Source of the DNA: Bacteroidales bacterium
GTDB lineage: Bacteria > Bacteroidota > Bacteroidia > Bacteroidales > JAADGE01
Direction of reading: 5' to 3'
NCBI GenBank assembly: GCA_029932445.1
Contig: JAOZQB010000034.1
Location: forward strand, 12,057-18,435
Length of the DNA: 6,379 nt
A program made the translations under genes and the position numbers. Positions 1-5,603 of this stretch are shown here, one piece after another; position 1 is the stretch's first letter, and the number at the start of each line of letters is the position of its first letter. The notes below the pieces were generated by a model that worked only from the letters and a program-made list of their open reading frames with translations, did no database searches and had not been told where the DNA came from.

Positions 1-89
1 AAGTTAAAGAAGAGGTTAAAGAAAAACCGAAAAAGAAAACGACTTCAAAAAAGAAGAAAGAAGACGAGTCTGAAACAAAGGAAGATTAA
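1..89 (+). CDS. C-terminal tail of an unidentified protein (5' end outside window)
   Basis: An open frame enters from the left edge (first full codon at 3) and ends at the TAA at 87-89. The 28 visible residues are almost all charged or polar: Val-Lys-Glu-Glu repeats, then KPKKKTTSKKKKEDESETKED. This is a low-complexity, probably disordered tail. Such Lys/Glu tails occur on many Bacteroidota proteins, including some ribosomal, topoisomerase and nucleic-acid-binding proteins, so the tail does not identify the family. A strong intrinsic terminator starts 14 nt after the stop codon, which supports a real gene end here. Function unknown. Confidence 0.6.
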   Translation, partial: VKEEVKEKPKKKTTSKKKKEDESETKED

Positions 90-103
90 AAAAATAAAAA
101 ATT

Positions 104-138
104 ACGAATGAAAGATTTTTATCTTTCATTCGTTTTTT
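104..138 (+). terminator. Intrinsic terminator after the first partial gene
   Basis: A perfect 13-bp inverted repeat (ACGAATGAAAGAT at 104-116, complement at 121-133) encloses a TTTT loop. It runs into six T residues at 133-138 and is preceded by an A-rich stretch. This is a classical Rho-independent terminator. It isolates the upstream gene from the STAS gene that begins 34 nt later. Confidence 0.9.
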
Positions 139-139
139 G

Positions 140-147
140 TAACTTTA
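140..147 (+). promoter_or_regulatory. Candidate -7 promoter box for STAS-rnz
   Basis: TAACTTTA matches the Bacteroidota -7 consensus TAnnTTTG except for the last base. It sits 25 nt before the STAS start codon, which would give a short leader. No TTG is found at the -33 distance, where the terminator loop lies. The same TTTACATTT string occurs in the candidate box before the C1 peptidase gene. Some promoter is needed here because a strong terminator lies just upstream. Confidence 0.4.
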
Positions 148-172
148 CATTTAAATATTTTAAATTATAATC

Positions 173-526
173 ATGGAAAAAAAATATGATGTAATAAAAA
201 AAGACAATCATACCGTAATTCAAGTTTTGGCAAAAAAGCTTGATACAAGCATTGCTCCTTCTTTTAAGTCAGAATTAGTAATGATTGCCGGAAACGGTGA
301 AAAAAATATGATTATTGATTTAAGTAACACGGAATATTGCGATTCATCGGGTTTAAGTTCCATTTTAGTTGCAAACAGATTATGTAAAAATGCTAAAGGT
401 CAATTTATTTTATCCGGTTTACAAAATGCGGTTGAACGATTAATTACAATTTCACAATTAGACTCTGTTTTGGAAATAGAAGATAATTTGGAAAAAGCAG
501 AAAATAAAATTAATGTTATTAATTAA
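173..526 (+). CDS. STAS-domain protein (anti-sigma factor antagonist-like)
   Basis: At 117 residues the protein is a single STAS domain, the usual length for SpoIIAA/RsbV-type anti-anti-sigma factors. The diagnostic stretch is residues 47-60: a hydrophobic strand (IIDLSNTEY) followed by C-D-S-S-G-L. Ser58 aligns with the serine that a partner-switching kinase phosphorylates in SpoIIAA. There is no signal peptide or membrane segment, so it should be cytosolic. In the known family, the unphosphorylated form binds an anti-sigma kinase. No such kinase, phosphatase or sigma factor is visible here, so the partner is unknown. The stop codon overlaps the ATG of the RNase Z gene by one base (TAATG), which implies translational coupling. 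The ATG at 173 is preceded by an A/T-rich leader without Shine-Dalgarno, as is normal for this phylum. Family assignment is firm; the biological role is inferred. Confidence 0.9.
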   Translation: MEKKYDVIKKDNHTVIQVLAKKLDTSIAPSFKSELVMIAGNGEKNMIIDLSNTEYCDSSGLSSILVANRLCKNAKGQFILSGLQNAVERLITISQLDSVLEIEDNLEKAENKINVIN

Positions 527-1452
527 TGTCTTTTAAAATTACGATTTTAGGAAGCAGTTCTGCTTTACCTTCATATAAAAAATTCCCTTCCGCTCATGTT
601 ATTAATATACATGAGCGTTTTTTTTTAACCGATTGTGGTGAAGGAACACAAATAAAATTAAGACAATATAAAATAAAAGTATCTAAAATCAATCATATTT
701 TTATTACACATCTGCACGGAGACCACTTTTTCGGAATTTTCGGATTAATTTCGTCTTTTAATCTTCTCGGCAGAAAAAATGACTTACATATCTTTTCTCC
801 CGGAGATTTAGAAAAAATGGTTTATACCGTCATTAAAAAAGCTGATTTAAATTTCAAACTATACTTTCACCGATTAAGTACCGATAAAAAAGAAACAGTT
901 TATGAAAGTAAGAGCATTAAAATAAGTTGTTTCCCCTTAAATCACAGAATCGAAACCTACGGCTTTTTGTTTGAAGAAAAAAAGAAAGAAAAAAACATTC
1001 AAAAAGAAGCAATTCATAAATATAATCTGACGATAAAGGATATCATTAAAATAAAAAACGGTGATGATTTTCTTTCAGAAGACGGTAAAACATTACCTAA
1101 CAATACATTAACACTTCCCGAACAAAAAACTCGATCATATGCTTATTGTTCCGATACTGTTTTTGAACCGAAGATTATTCCTTATATAAAAGGTGTAAGT
1201 CTTTTATATCATGAAGCAACTTTTACGGAAGATTTAAAAGAAACAGCACAAATTACAAAACACTCTACCGCTTACGATGCAGCAAAAATTGCATTAAAAG
1301 CACAAGCCGAGAAACTTATTATCGGACACTTTTCGTCAAGATACAAAGATGAAAATTTAATACTTAAAGAAGCAAAAACTGTTTTTAAAAATACGTTCCC
1401 GGCAGAAGACGGTTTAACTTTTAATATTCCGATACAAACTATTAAAGAATAA
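526..1452 (+). CDS. rnz: Ribonuclease Z (tRNA 3'-processing endonuclease)
   Basis: This 308-residue metallo-beta-lactamase-fold nuclease has the short-form RNase Z length. The family cleaves tRNA precursors after the discriminator base so that CCA can be added. The zinc ligands are visible: the HxHxDH motif THLHGDH (H62, H64, D66, H67), H140 in PLNH, D210 in the SDT motif, and H268 in GHFSSRY. The HEATF motif (E230) and the TKHST motif (H246) that mark tRNase Z proteins are present. The segment at about 150-185, rich in Lys/Glu/Ile, occupies the position of the flexible arm that grips tRNA. The N-terminal glycine-serine strand (ILGSSSALP) and DCGEGTQ (36-42) are also typical. The gene starts inside the STAS stop codon, so expression probably depends on upstream translation. 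A terminator-like hairpin with a T9 run lies in codons 22-34 (listed separately). The protein sequence itself looks intact. Confidence 0.96.
   Translation: MSFKITILGSSSALPSYKKFPSAHVINIHERFFLTDCGEGTQIKLRQYKIKVSKINHIFITHLHGDHFFGIFGLISSFNLLGRKNDLHIFSPGDLEKMVYTVIKKADLNFKLYFHRLSTDKKETVYESKSIKISCFPLNHRIETYGFLFEEKKKEKNIQKEAIHKYNLTIKDIIKIKNGDDFLSEDGKTLPNNTLTLPEQKTRSYAYCSDTVFEPKIIPYIKGVSLLYHEATFTEDLKETAQITKHSTAYDAAKIALKAQAEKLIIGHFSSRYKDENLILKEAKTVFKNTFPAEDGLTFNIPIQTIKE
591..626 (+). terminator. Terminator-like hairpin inside the rnz coding region
   Basis: CGCTCATGT (591-599) and its exact complement ACATGAGCG (609-617) form a 9-bp stem around a 9-nt AT-only loop. Nine consecutive T residues (618-626) follow at once. 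This is the layout of an intrinsic terminator, but it lies about 65 nt into the rnz frame and encodes Ala-His-Val-Ile-Asn-Ile-His-Glu-Arg-Phe-Phe-Leu. Whether it terminates transcription is inferred. Translating ribosomes would be expected to suppress it. Confidence 0.5.
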
Positions 1453-1456
1453 TTTA

Positions 1457-1464
1457 TAATTTTA
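1457..1464 (+). promoter_or_regulatory. Candidate -7 promoter box for the C1 peptidase gene
   Basis: TAATTTTA followed by CATTT resembles TAnnTTTG with A in place of the final G. It lies in the 40-nt gap between rnz and the peptidase gene, 28 nt before the ATG. No TTG appears at the expected -33 spacing. No terminator separates the two genes, so read-through from rnz is an equally good explanation. Confidence 0.35.
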
Positions 1465-1492
1465 CATTTCAAATAATTAAAATCAATTTAAA

Positions 1493-2731
1493 ATGAAAAA
1501 GATATTATTAAGTTTTGCAGTACTTGCTTTAACTGCAAATGTTTTTGCTCAAAACAAAACAGATAATGCCGAATTCAAAGCATACGAACCCGGTTTTTAT
1601 CAAAACTTTATTTTGAAAGATGTCAGCCATGTTAATGAAAGTATGAAACCGAAAGAAGTGCATAAACATTTTCAAATGGTTCAAACCGGCTATGATATTC
1701 CGAACAAAGTAAGTAATTATAAAAGAGAATGGGCAAATCCTGTTATATCGCAGGGAAATGCAGGAACATGCTGGTGCTATTCTACGGTTTCTTTTTTAGA
1801 ATCGGAAATTTACCGACAAACAAAAAAGAAAGTTAAACTTTCCGAAATTTATACTGTTTATTGGGAATATGTTGAAAAAGCAAAAGAATATGTTCGAACA
1901 AGAGGAACAAGTAATTTCTCGGAAGGTTCTGAAGGAAATGCCGTAACACGCGGATGGAAAAAATACGGTACTATGCCCTACTCTGCTTATACCGGTTTAA
2001 TTAACGGCAGAAAATACCATTCTCATGCCAAAATGTATGAAGAAATGATGGGCTATTTAAAAGCCGTAAAAAAATCAAATGCTTGGAATGAAAATGAAGT
2101 TATTGCAACCATTAAAGCCATTATGAATTATCATATAGGAGAACCGCCGACAAATTTTACCGTTGACGGAAAAAAATATACACCTAAAACATATCTTAAA
2201 GATTACTTAAAATTAAATCCTGACGATTATGTTGAAATTTTGTCATACAAACAAGAACCGTATTGGCAAAAAGTTGAATACAAAGTACCTGATAATTGGT
2301 GGCACAGTAAAGATTATTATAATATTCCGCTTGAAGATTTTATGAAAGTTTTAAAAAATGCGATTAAAAACGGATACACAATGAGTATCGGCGGAGATGT
2401 TTCCGAAGCAGGATTTTTAAGAAGCACTCAAGCAGCCGTAATTCCGACTTTTGATATTCCGTATCAATACATCGATGACAATGCACGTCAATTCCGTTTT
2501 TCAAACAAAACAACAACCGATGATCACGGAATGCATCTTGTCGGCTACACGGAAAGAGACGGAATGGATTGGTATCTGATAAAAGATTCCAGCTCAGGTT
2601 CCAGAAATAACGATCAAAATGCTCCTGAATTCGGATATTATTTTTTCAGAACTGATTTTGTTAAATTAAAAATGATGGGATTTACAGTTCATAAAGATGC
2701 CGTAAAAGATATTCTGAAGAAGTTTAAATAA
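1493..2731 (+). CDS. Secreted C1-family (papain-like) cysteine peptidase, bleomycin hydrolase/PepC type
   Basis: The 412-residue product starts with a signal peptide (KK, hydrophobic core, then A-N-V-F-A|Q, cleavage near residue 19). It is therefore exported, unlike the cytosolic PepC and bleomycin hydrolase. The papain-fold active site begins at residue 85: ISQGNAGTCWCYS supplies the oxyanion Gln87 and catalytic Cys93. The catalytic His is most likely His345 in TDDHGMHLVGY. The third residue, normally Asn in an NSWG motif, is replaced by Asp365 (IKDSSSG). Long insertions between Cys and His match the bleomycin hydrolase branch. The protein ends FTVHKDAVKDILKKFK: the VHKDAV stretch is common near the end of these proteins, and the Lys-rich tail differs from the tail that restricts PepC to aminopeptidase activity. 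Substrates are unknown; breakdown of extracellular or periplasmic peptides is inferred. It lies 40 nt after rnz with no terminator between. Confidence 0.92.
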   Translation: MKKILLSFAVLALTANVFAQNKTDNAEFKAYEPGFYQNFILKDVSHVNESMKPKEVHKHFQMVQTGYDIPNKVSNYKREWANPVISQGNAGTCWCYSTVSFLESEIYRQTKKKVKLSEIYTVYWEYVEKAKEYVRTRGTSNFSEGSEGNAVTRGWKKYGTMPYSAYTGLINGRKYHSHAKMYEEMMGYLKAVKKSNAWNENEVIATIKAIMNYHIGEPPTNFTVDGKKYTPKTYLKDYLKLNPDDYVEILSYKQEPYWQKVEYKVPDNWWHSKDYYNIPLEDFMKVLKNAIKNGYTMSIGGDVSEAGFLRSTQAAVIPTFDIPYQYIDDNARQFRFSNKTTTDDHGMHLVGYTERDGMDWYLIKDSSSGSRNNDQNAPEFGYYFFRTDFVKLKMMGFTVHKDAVKDILKKFK

Positions 2732-2757
2732 ATTAGTATTTTTTATAACTAACTATC

Positions 2758-2791
2758 GACCTGTCAGGTTTTTTTTACCTGACAGGTCTTT
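2758..2791 (+). repeat. CCTGTCAGG hairpin repeat between the peptidase and glycosyltransferase genes
   Basis: A perfect 12-bp inverted repeat (GACCTGTCAGGT at 2758-2769, ACCTGACAGGTC at 2777-2788) flanks a loop made only of T. Each arm is itself palindromic around one central base (ACCTG-T-CAGGT), so the arms are direct and inverted copies at once. The downstream T run is only TTTC, so termination would be weaker than at the other hairpins here. I recall similar CCTGTCAGG hairpins recurring between genes in Bacteroidota, from memory only. It ends 15 nt before the glycosyltransferase start codon and may lie in that gene's leader. Confidence 0.75.
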
Positions 2792-2803
2792 CATAAAATT
2801 AAA

Positions 2804-3700
2804 ATGCTCTCCGTACTAATTCCCATATATAATTTTGACATCAGACAATTTGTAAATGAACTTCACCTGCAAGCTGTTGCCGAAAATATTGAATTTGAAA
2901 TTATTTTGGCAGATGATGCTTCTGAGCTTTATTTCAGAAAAATTAATAAGGAAACGGAGAACTTAGAATATGTAAAATACATTCAATTAAAAGAAAATAT
3001 CGGTCGTTCAAAAATCAGAAATTTTCTGGCAAAACAAGCAAAATACGATTATCTTATTTTTGCAGATTGCGATACGGCAATTGCAAACACCAATTTTATT
3101 CATAAATATTTAATACACACAAAAAACAATTCGGTTATTTGCGGAGGAATTACATATTCTAAAATACCTCCTGATAATTCTAACTTATATCTCAGATGGT
3201 TTTACGGAATTAACAGAGAAAAATTATCTGCCGAAAGAAGAAATAAAAATCCATACGTTTCTTTTATGTCAGGAAATTTTTTTATCACCAAAAACATTCT
3301 AAGTCAAATTCAATTTGATGAAAATATAAGAGAATACGGTCATGAAGACACCTTATTCGGCATTGAAATGAAACGGAAGAATATTTCCGTTATACATATT
3401 GACAATCAATTAATTCATTGCGGATTAGAAAATTCTGACGAGTTTATAAAAAAAACAGAAAAAGCCATTGAAAGTTTAATTCAAATTTTAAAAAGTTATT
3501 CATATCCTGAATTAAAAACACATATTAAACTTTTAAAAGTTTCAAAAAAACTGAATATTCTAAAATTCATTATCGTTCCGATTTTTAATATTTTTAAAAA
3601 TCTGATAATTAAAAATTTACAAAGCCAAAACCCGAAACTTTTCATCTTCGATTTTTATAAATTAGCATATTATTATAAAAAAAAACGGCATAATTGTTAA
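2804..3700 (+). CDS. Family 2 glycosyltransferase
   Basis: The 298-residue protein begins with the GT-A fold signature SVLIPIYN (residues 3-10), then ILADDAS with Asp37-Asp38 binding the nucleotide. The metal-binding DxD motif is FADCDTA (D88, D90). SGNFFI (156-161) and YGHEDTLFGIEM (178-189) complete the pattern; Glu181-Asp182 is the acceptor-side/catalytic-base motif of inverting GT2 enzymes. No transmembrane helix is obvious, but residues 250-272 (Leu/Ile/Phe-rich with Lys) could attach the protein to the membrane. The family transfers a sugar from a nucleotide sugar to a glycan, lipid or protein. Sugar and acceptor cannot be read here, and no polysaccharide cluster surrounds it, so it is an orphan. 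A run of nine A residues (3677-3685) lies in the last codons. The start at 2804 directly precedes the first beta strand and has an A-rich, Shine-Dalgarno-free leader. Confidence 0.92.
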   Translation: MLSVLIPIYNFDIRQFVNELHLQAVAENIEFEIILADDASELYFRKINKETENLEYVKYIQLKENIGRSKIRNFLAKQAKYDYLIFADCDTAIANTNFIHKYLIHTKNNSVICGGITYSKIPPDNSNLYLRWFYGINREKLSAERRNKNPYVSFMSGNFFITKNILSQIQFDENIREYGHEDTLFGIEMKRKNISVIHIDNQLIHCGLENSDEFIKKTEKAIESLIQILKSYSYPELKTHIKLLKVSKKLNILKFIIVPIFNIFKNLIIKNLQSQNPKLFIFDFYKLAYYYKKKRHNC

Positions 3701-3790
3701 AAAATAATTATTTAATTTGCAACTAATCGGCATATTTTTTGGTCTTTAAAATAATATAATAAAATCAAAACCGTTACAACAGGAAAAAAA

Positions 3791-4201
3791 ATGAAACGAA
3801 TTATCATACTTACTATTCTTACGATTTTTTGCTTAAATAATACTGTTTCTGCTCAATGGGGAGGAAACAATGCAACATTAAGTTCCGGAAAAGATGCAAA
3901 TGTTCAATGGGAAAAAACCATTATTGATATCGGAACCATAAAACAATATAACCCGACACAAGCCATTTTTCAATTCAAAAACATCGGCGGGAAACCCATT
4001 ATTATTACAAATGCCAAAGGATCTTGCGGTTGTACCGATATTGATTATCCGAAAAAACCGATACTTCCCGGAGAAACAACCGAAATTGTTGTTACCTATG
4101 ATGCCGAAATTACGGGTGTTTTTAACAAAACGGTAACACTTACAATGAATATTGAGAAAAGTTCTCAGATTCTTCACCTTAAAGGGATCGTTGTAAAATA
4201 A
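3791..4201 (+). CDS. Secreted DUF1573 protein with Cys-Gly-Cys motif
   Basis: This 136-residue protein has an N-terminal signal peptide (MKRIIILTILTIF..., cleavage likely after Ala21 in VSAQ) and a single DUF1573 domain, an immunoglobulin/ASH-like beta sandwich. Domain landmarks are the strand before DIGTIKQ (45-52), FKNIGGKPI (62-70), the hallmark SCGCTD (Cys79, Cys81), PILPGET (90-96) and GVFNKTVTL (109-117). It is expected to be periplasmic or surface exposed. DUF1573 proteins are abundant in Bacteroidota, but their molecular function is not established. The cysteines suggest disulphide or metal chemistry, which is inference. Unusually for this window, an AGGA sits 6 nt before the ATG (3781-3784), resembling a Shine-Dalgarno. 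The 90-nt gap upstream contains no convincing promoter (degenerate TATTTTTT at 3733 only). A paralogue without the cysteines lies at 5604-6026. Confidence 0.9.
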   Translation: MKRIIILTILTIFCLNNTVSAQWGGNNATLSSGKDANVQWEKTIIDIGTIKQYNPTQAIFQFKNIGGKPIIITNAKGSCGCTDIDYPKKPILPGETTEIVVTYDAEITGVFNKTVTLTMNIEKSSQILHLKGIVVK

Positions 4202-4224
4202 TTTTTCCGTCTTATAAACTTTGC

Positions 4225-4232
4225 TATTTTTG
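4225..4232 (+). promoter_or_regulatory. -7 promoter box for the lipoprotein gene
   Basis: TATTTTTG is a perfect TAnnTTTG box in the 63-nt gap before the lipoprotein gene, 32 nt before its ATG. At the -33 position there is only a T run (TTTTTCCG at 4202-4209) rather than TTG. A very similar TTTTTCCCG lies at the same place before the tRNA-Leu box. No terminator separates the upstream DUF1573 gene, so some read-through is possible. Confidence 0.55.
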
Positions 4233-4264
4233 TACTGATTTAATTAATATAAATAAATTTAAGT

Positions 4265-4792
4265 ATGAAAAAATTAGGACTATTTTTATTAACTGCAATC
4301 TTGGCAGGATTTTCAGTAAGTTGCGGCGGCGACAGCAGCAGCTCCTTAGCTGATATGAAATTAACCGAACTGAATCTCGCAGATAAAGGGATTCCTGTTT
4401 CTCTTCAAGCTCCCGAAGGTGCTGAAATAAAAGACGGTATGTTTATGGGCGAATTCGGAGGCATCAAGATGTTAGATTATGAAATCGTTAAAGATGAGTT
4501 CGTGTTAGAAGTATCAATGGATGATGCCGAAGAAACCAGAACTGTTGAAGAAATTGTTTCTGATGCAAAAGAAACGGCTCAAACTGAAGACGGATTTGTT
4601 GAATTCGTAAAAGAAGAAAGTAACGGTTTTATTTACAAAGTTAAAACAGACGATTACGAAGATTACAAATTTCATTATGTTTTAATGAAAGACAAAAAAG
4701 CTATTGAATTCACTGAAGGATTAAAATTATTTACTGAATTCACTCAAAAAGATGCAGAAACGCTTTATAATATTGCAAAAAATGCAAAATAA
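4265..4792 (+). CDS. Putative lipoprotein of unknown function
   Basis: The 175-residue product starts with a lipoprotein-type signal peptide: MKKLGLFLLTAILAGF, then SVSC with the probable lipidated Cys20. The -3 residue is Ser rather than Leu, a slightly weak lipobox. Gly-Gly-Asp-Ser-Ser-Ser-Ser follows as a flexible linker. The rest is acidic (Asp/Glu-rich), probably mixed alpha/beta, with no transmembrane segment and no motif I recognise. The middle (about 90-135) is dominated by Glu/Asp/Lys, and the end reads as a helix (TQKDAETLYNIAKNAK). It is presumably anchored to the inner or outer membrane, facing the periplasm or surface. It has its own -7 box and a strong terminator 19 nt after the stop, so it is probably transcribed alone. 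No function is proposed. Confidence 0.8.
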   Translation: MKKLGLFLLTAILAGFSVSCGGDSSSSLADMKLTELNLADKGIPVSLQAPEGAEIKDGMFMGEFGGIKMLDYEIVKDEFVLEVSMDDAEETRTVEEIVSDAKETAQTEDGFVEFVKEESNGFIYKVKTDDYEDYKFHYVLMKDKKAIEFTEGLKLFTEFTQKDAETLYNIAKNAK

Positions 4793-4810
4793 AGAAGTTA
4801 ACTGTCATTA

Positions 4811-4846
4811 AACAAAGCCTCTGAAAATCAGAGGCTTTGTTTTTTT
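4811..4846 (+). terminator. Terminator between convergent lipoprotein and exonuclease genes
   Basis: ACAAAGCCTCTGA (4812-4824) pairs perfectly with 4828-4840 around an AAA loop, and A4811/T4841 extends the stem to 14 bp. A run of seven T residues (4840-4846) follows. It terminates the lipoprotein transcript. On the minus strand only TTT follows the stem, so it would work less well for the exonuclease gene. The right arm and T run lie inside the exonuclease coding sequence. Confidence 0.9.
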
Positions 4847-5445
4847 CGAGGATTTGACTTTACTTTAATATGTGTTTTATCTGCAAATAAACTTCCGCAA
4901 GATATATTCAGTTTTGCATTCAATTCCTTAATACTTTCCGACTTTGTTTCTTCACAAGCTTTCAGAATTAAATTTGCACTCATTTCAGCATCTTCCAAAG
5001 CATGATGATGAGAAAAAGAATATCCGAAATAGTTTCCGATATTACCCAGAGAATAACTTTTTAATCCGATCCATGTTCGTCGTGCAATTCGTAAAGAACA
5101 GGTATAATTTAAATTCGGATACGATAAACGATAAGTATTCAATACCGCTTTTAATACACCGATATCAAATTCTGCATTATGTGCAACCAAAACAGTGTTT
5201 GTAAACATTTCTTTTAAAGAATTCCAATATCTGTAAAATTCAAGTTCATTAACAACATCTTCGGGAGTAATTCCGTGAACTAAAATATTTCTGTAATTAA
5301 ATCGGAATTCAGGCGGTTTTATTAAACGGTATTTTCTGTCAACAATTTTTCCGTCTTCTATAATAATAATTCCTAAAGAACAAACACTTGCAGGATTTTC
5401 ATTTGCTGTTTCGAAATCAATTGCCGTAAAAGAAATTTTGTTCAT
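4828..5445 (-). CDS. DEDDh-family 3'-5' exonuclease (DnaQ/epsilon-like)
   Basis: The 205-residue protein is an exonuclease-fold domain with a short C-terminal extension. All catalytic motifs are present: Exo I AIDFETAN (Asp10, Glu12), Exo II VAHNAEFD (Asp94), and Exo III SFSHHHALEDAEM (His147 as general base, Asp152). These residues bind two metal ions and remove nucleotides from 3' ends. Stand-alone proteins of this type are related to the proofreading subunit of DNA polymerase III, but RNA or oligonucleotide substrates are equally possible. There is no polymerase, GIY-YIG or BRCT domain attached. Residues 170-205 are Lys-rich and may contact nucleic acid. The last codons (KKQSL and the TGA stop) are encoded by the right arm and T run of the convergent terminator. 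Transcription likely starts at a TATCTTTG box overlapping the divergent promoter, giving a leader of about 20 nt. Confidence 0.92.
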   Translation of the reverse strand: MNKISFTAIDFETANENPASVCSLGIIIIEDGKIVDRKYRLIKPPEFRFNYRNILVHGITPEDVVNELEFYRYWNSLKEMFTNTVLVAHNAEFDIGVLKAVLNTYRLSYPNLNYTCSLRIARRTWIGLKSYSLGNIGNYFGYSFSHHHALEDAEMSANLILKACEETKSESIKELNAKLNISCGSLFADKTHIKVKSNPRKKQSL

Positions 5446-5467
5446 AAAAGAAAAAATACCGTTTATA

Positions 5468-5498
5468 TTGATACAAAGATAAAATAAATGTATATTTG
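5468..5498 (+). promoter_or_regulatory. Promoter of the second DUF1573-like gene (-33 and -7)
   Basis: TTG at 5468-5470 and TATATTTG at 5491-5498 are separated by 20 nt, an excellent match to the Bacteroidota TTG / TAnnTTTG arrangement. Transcription would start near 5503-5505, giving a leader of about 100 nt before the ATG at 5604. This placement rules out the TTG start at 5496, which lies inside the -7 box. Confidence 0.72.
5474..5481 (-). promoter_or_regulatory. -7 promoter box of the exonuclease gene, inside the divergent promoter
   Basis: On the minus strand this reads TATCTTTG, a perfect TAnnTTTG box 28 nt before the exonuclease ATG. No TTG is seen at its -33 position. It sits between the -33 and -7 boxes of the plus-strand promoter, so two polymerases could not bind at once. 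Confidence 0.6.
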
Positions 5499-5537
5499 TG
5501 TTGTTCTTATAAAAAAGATTTATTTTTTTATGGAATT

Positions 5538-5597
5538 TTAATTAAAATTTCATCATTAATTAAAATTCAAAAACTATTATTTATTAATTTAAAATTC
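5538..5597 (+). repeat. Three AT-rich TTAATT(T)AAAATT repeats in the leader of the second DUF1573-like gene
   Basis: TTAATTAAAATT occurs at 5538-5549 and 5556-5567. TTAATTTAAAATT, with one extra T, occurs at 5584-5596. The second and third copies are also followed by C. The first copy is part of a perfect 16-bp palindrome (5534-5549). All lie within the roughly 100-nt transcribed leader between the promoter and the ATG. Base composition alone could generate some of this. Confidence 0.45.
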
Positions 5598-5603
5598 GGA
5601 ATC

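Noticed and set aside
1272..1472. Minus-strand open frame opposite the end of rnz
   Set aside because: It lies almost wholly antisense to conserved RNase Z motifs (TKHST, GHFSSRY) and has no recognisable domain.
3712..3741. Promoter before the Cys-containing DUF1573 gene (TTAATTTG or TATTTTTT)
   Set aside because: Each deviates from TAnnTTTG and has no TTG at a suitable distance; not strong enough to list.
3878..4177. Minus-strand open frame opposite the DUF1573 gene
   Set aside because: Its Asn/Phe/Gly-rich composition is that of a reverse-complement shadow, and the plus strand has clear family motifs.
4944..5204. Plus-strand open frame opposite the exonuclease
   Set aside because: It is antisense to the catalytic motifs of a clear DEDDh exonuclease and has no signal, promoter or domain of its own.
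5496..5603. N-terminal extension of the second DUF1573-like protein from a TTG start
   Set aside because: It overlaps the -7 promoter box and would place 36 residues before a well-formed signal peptide that begins at the ATG at 5604.
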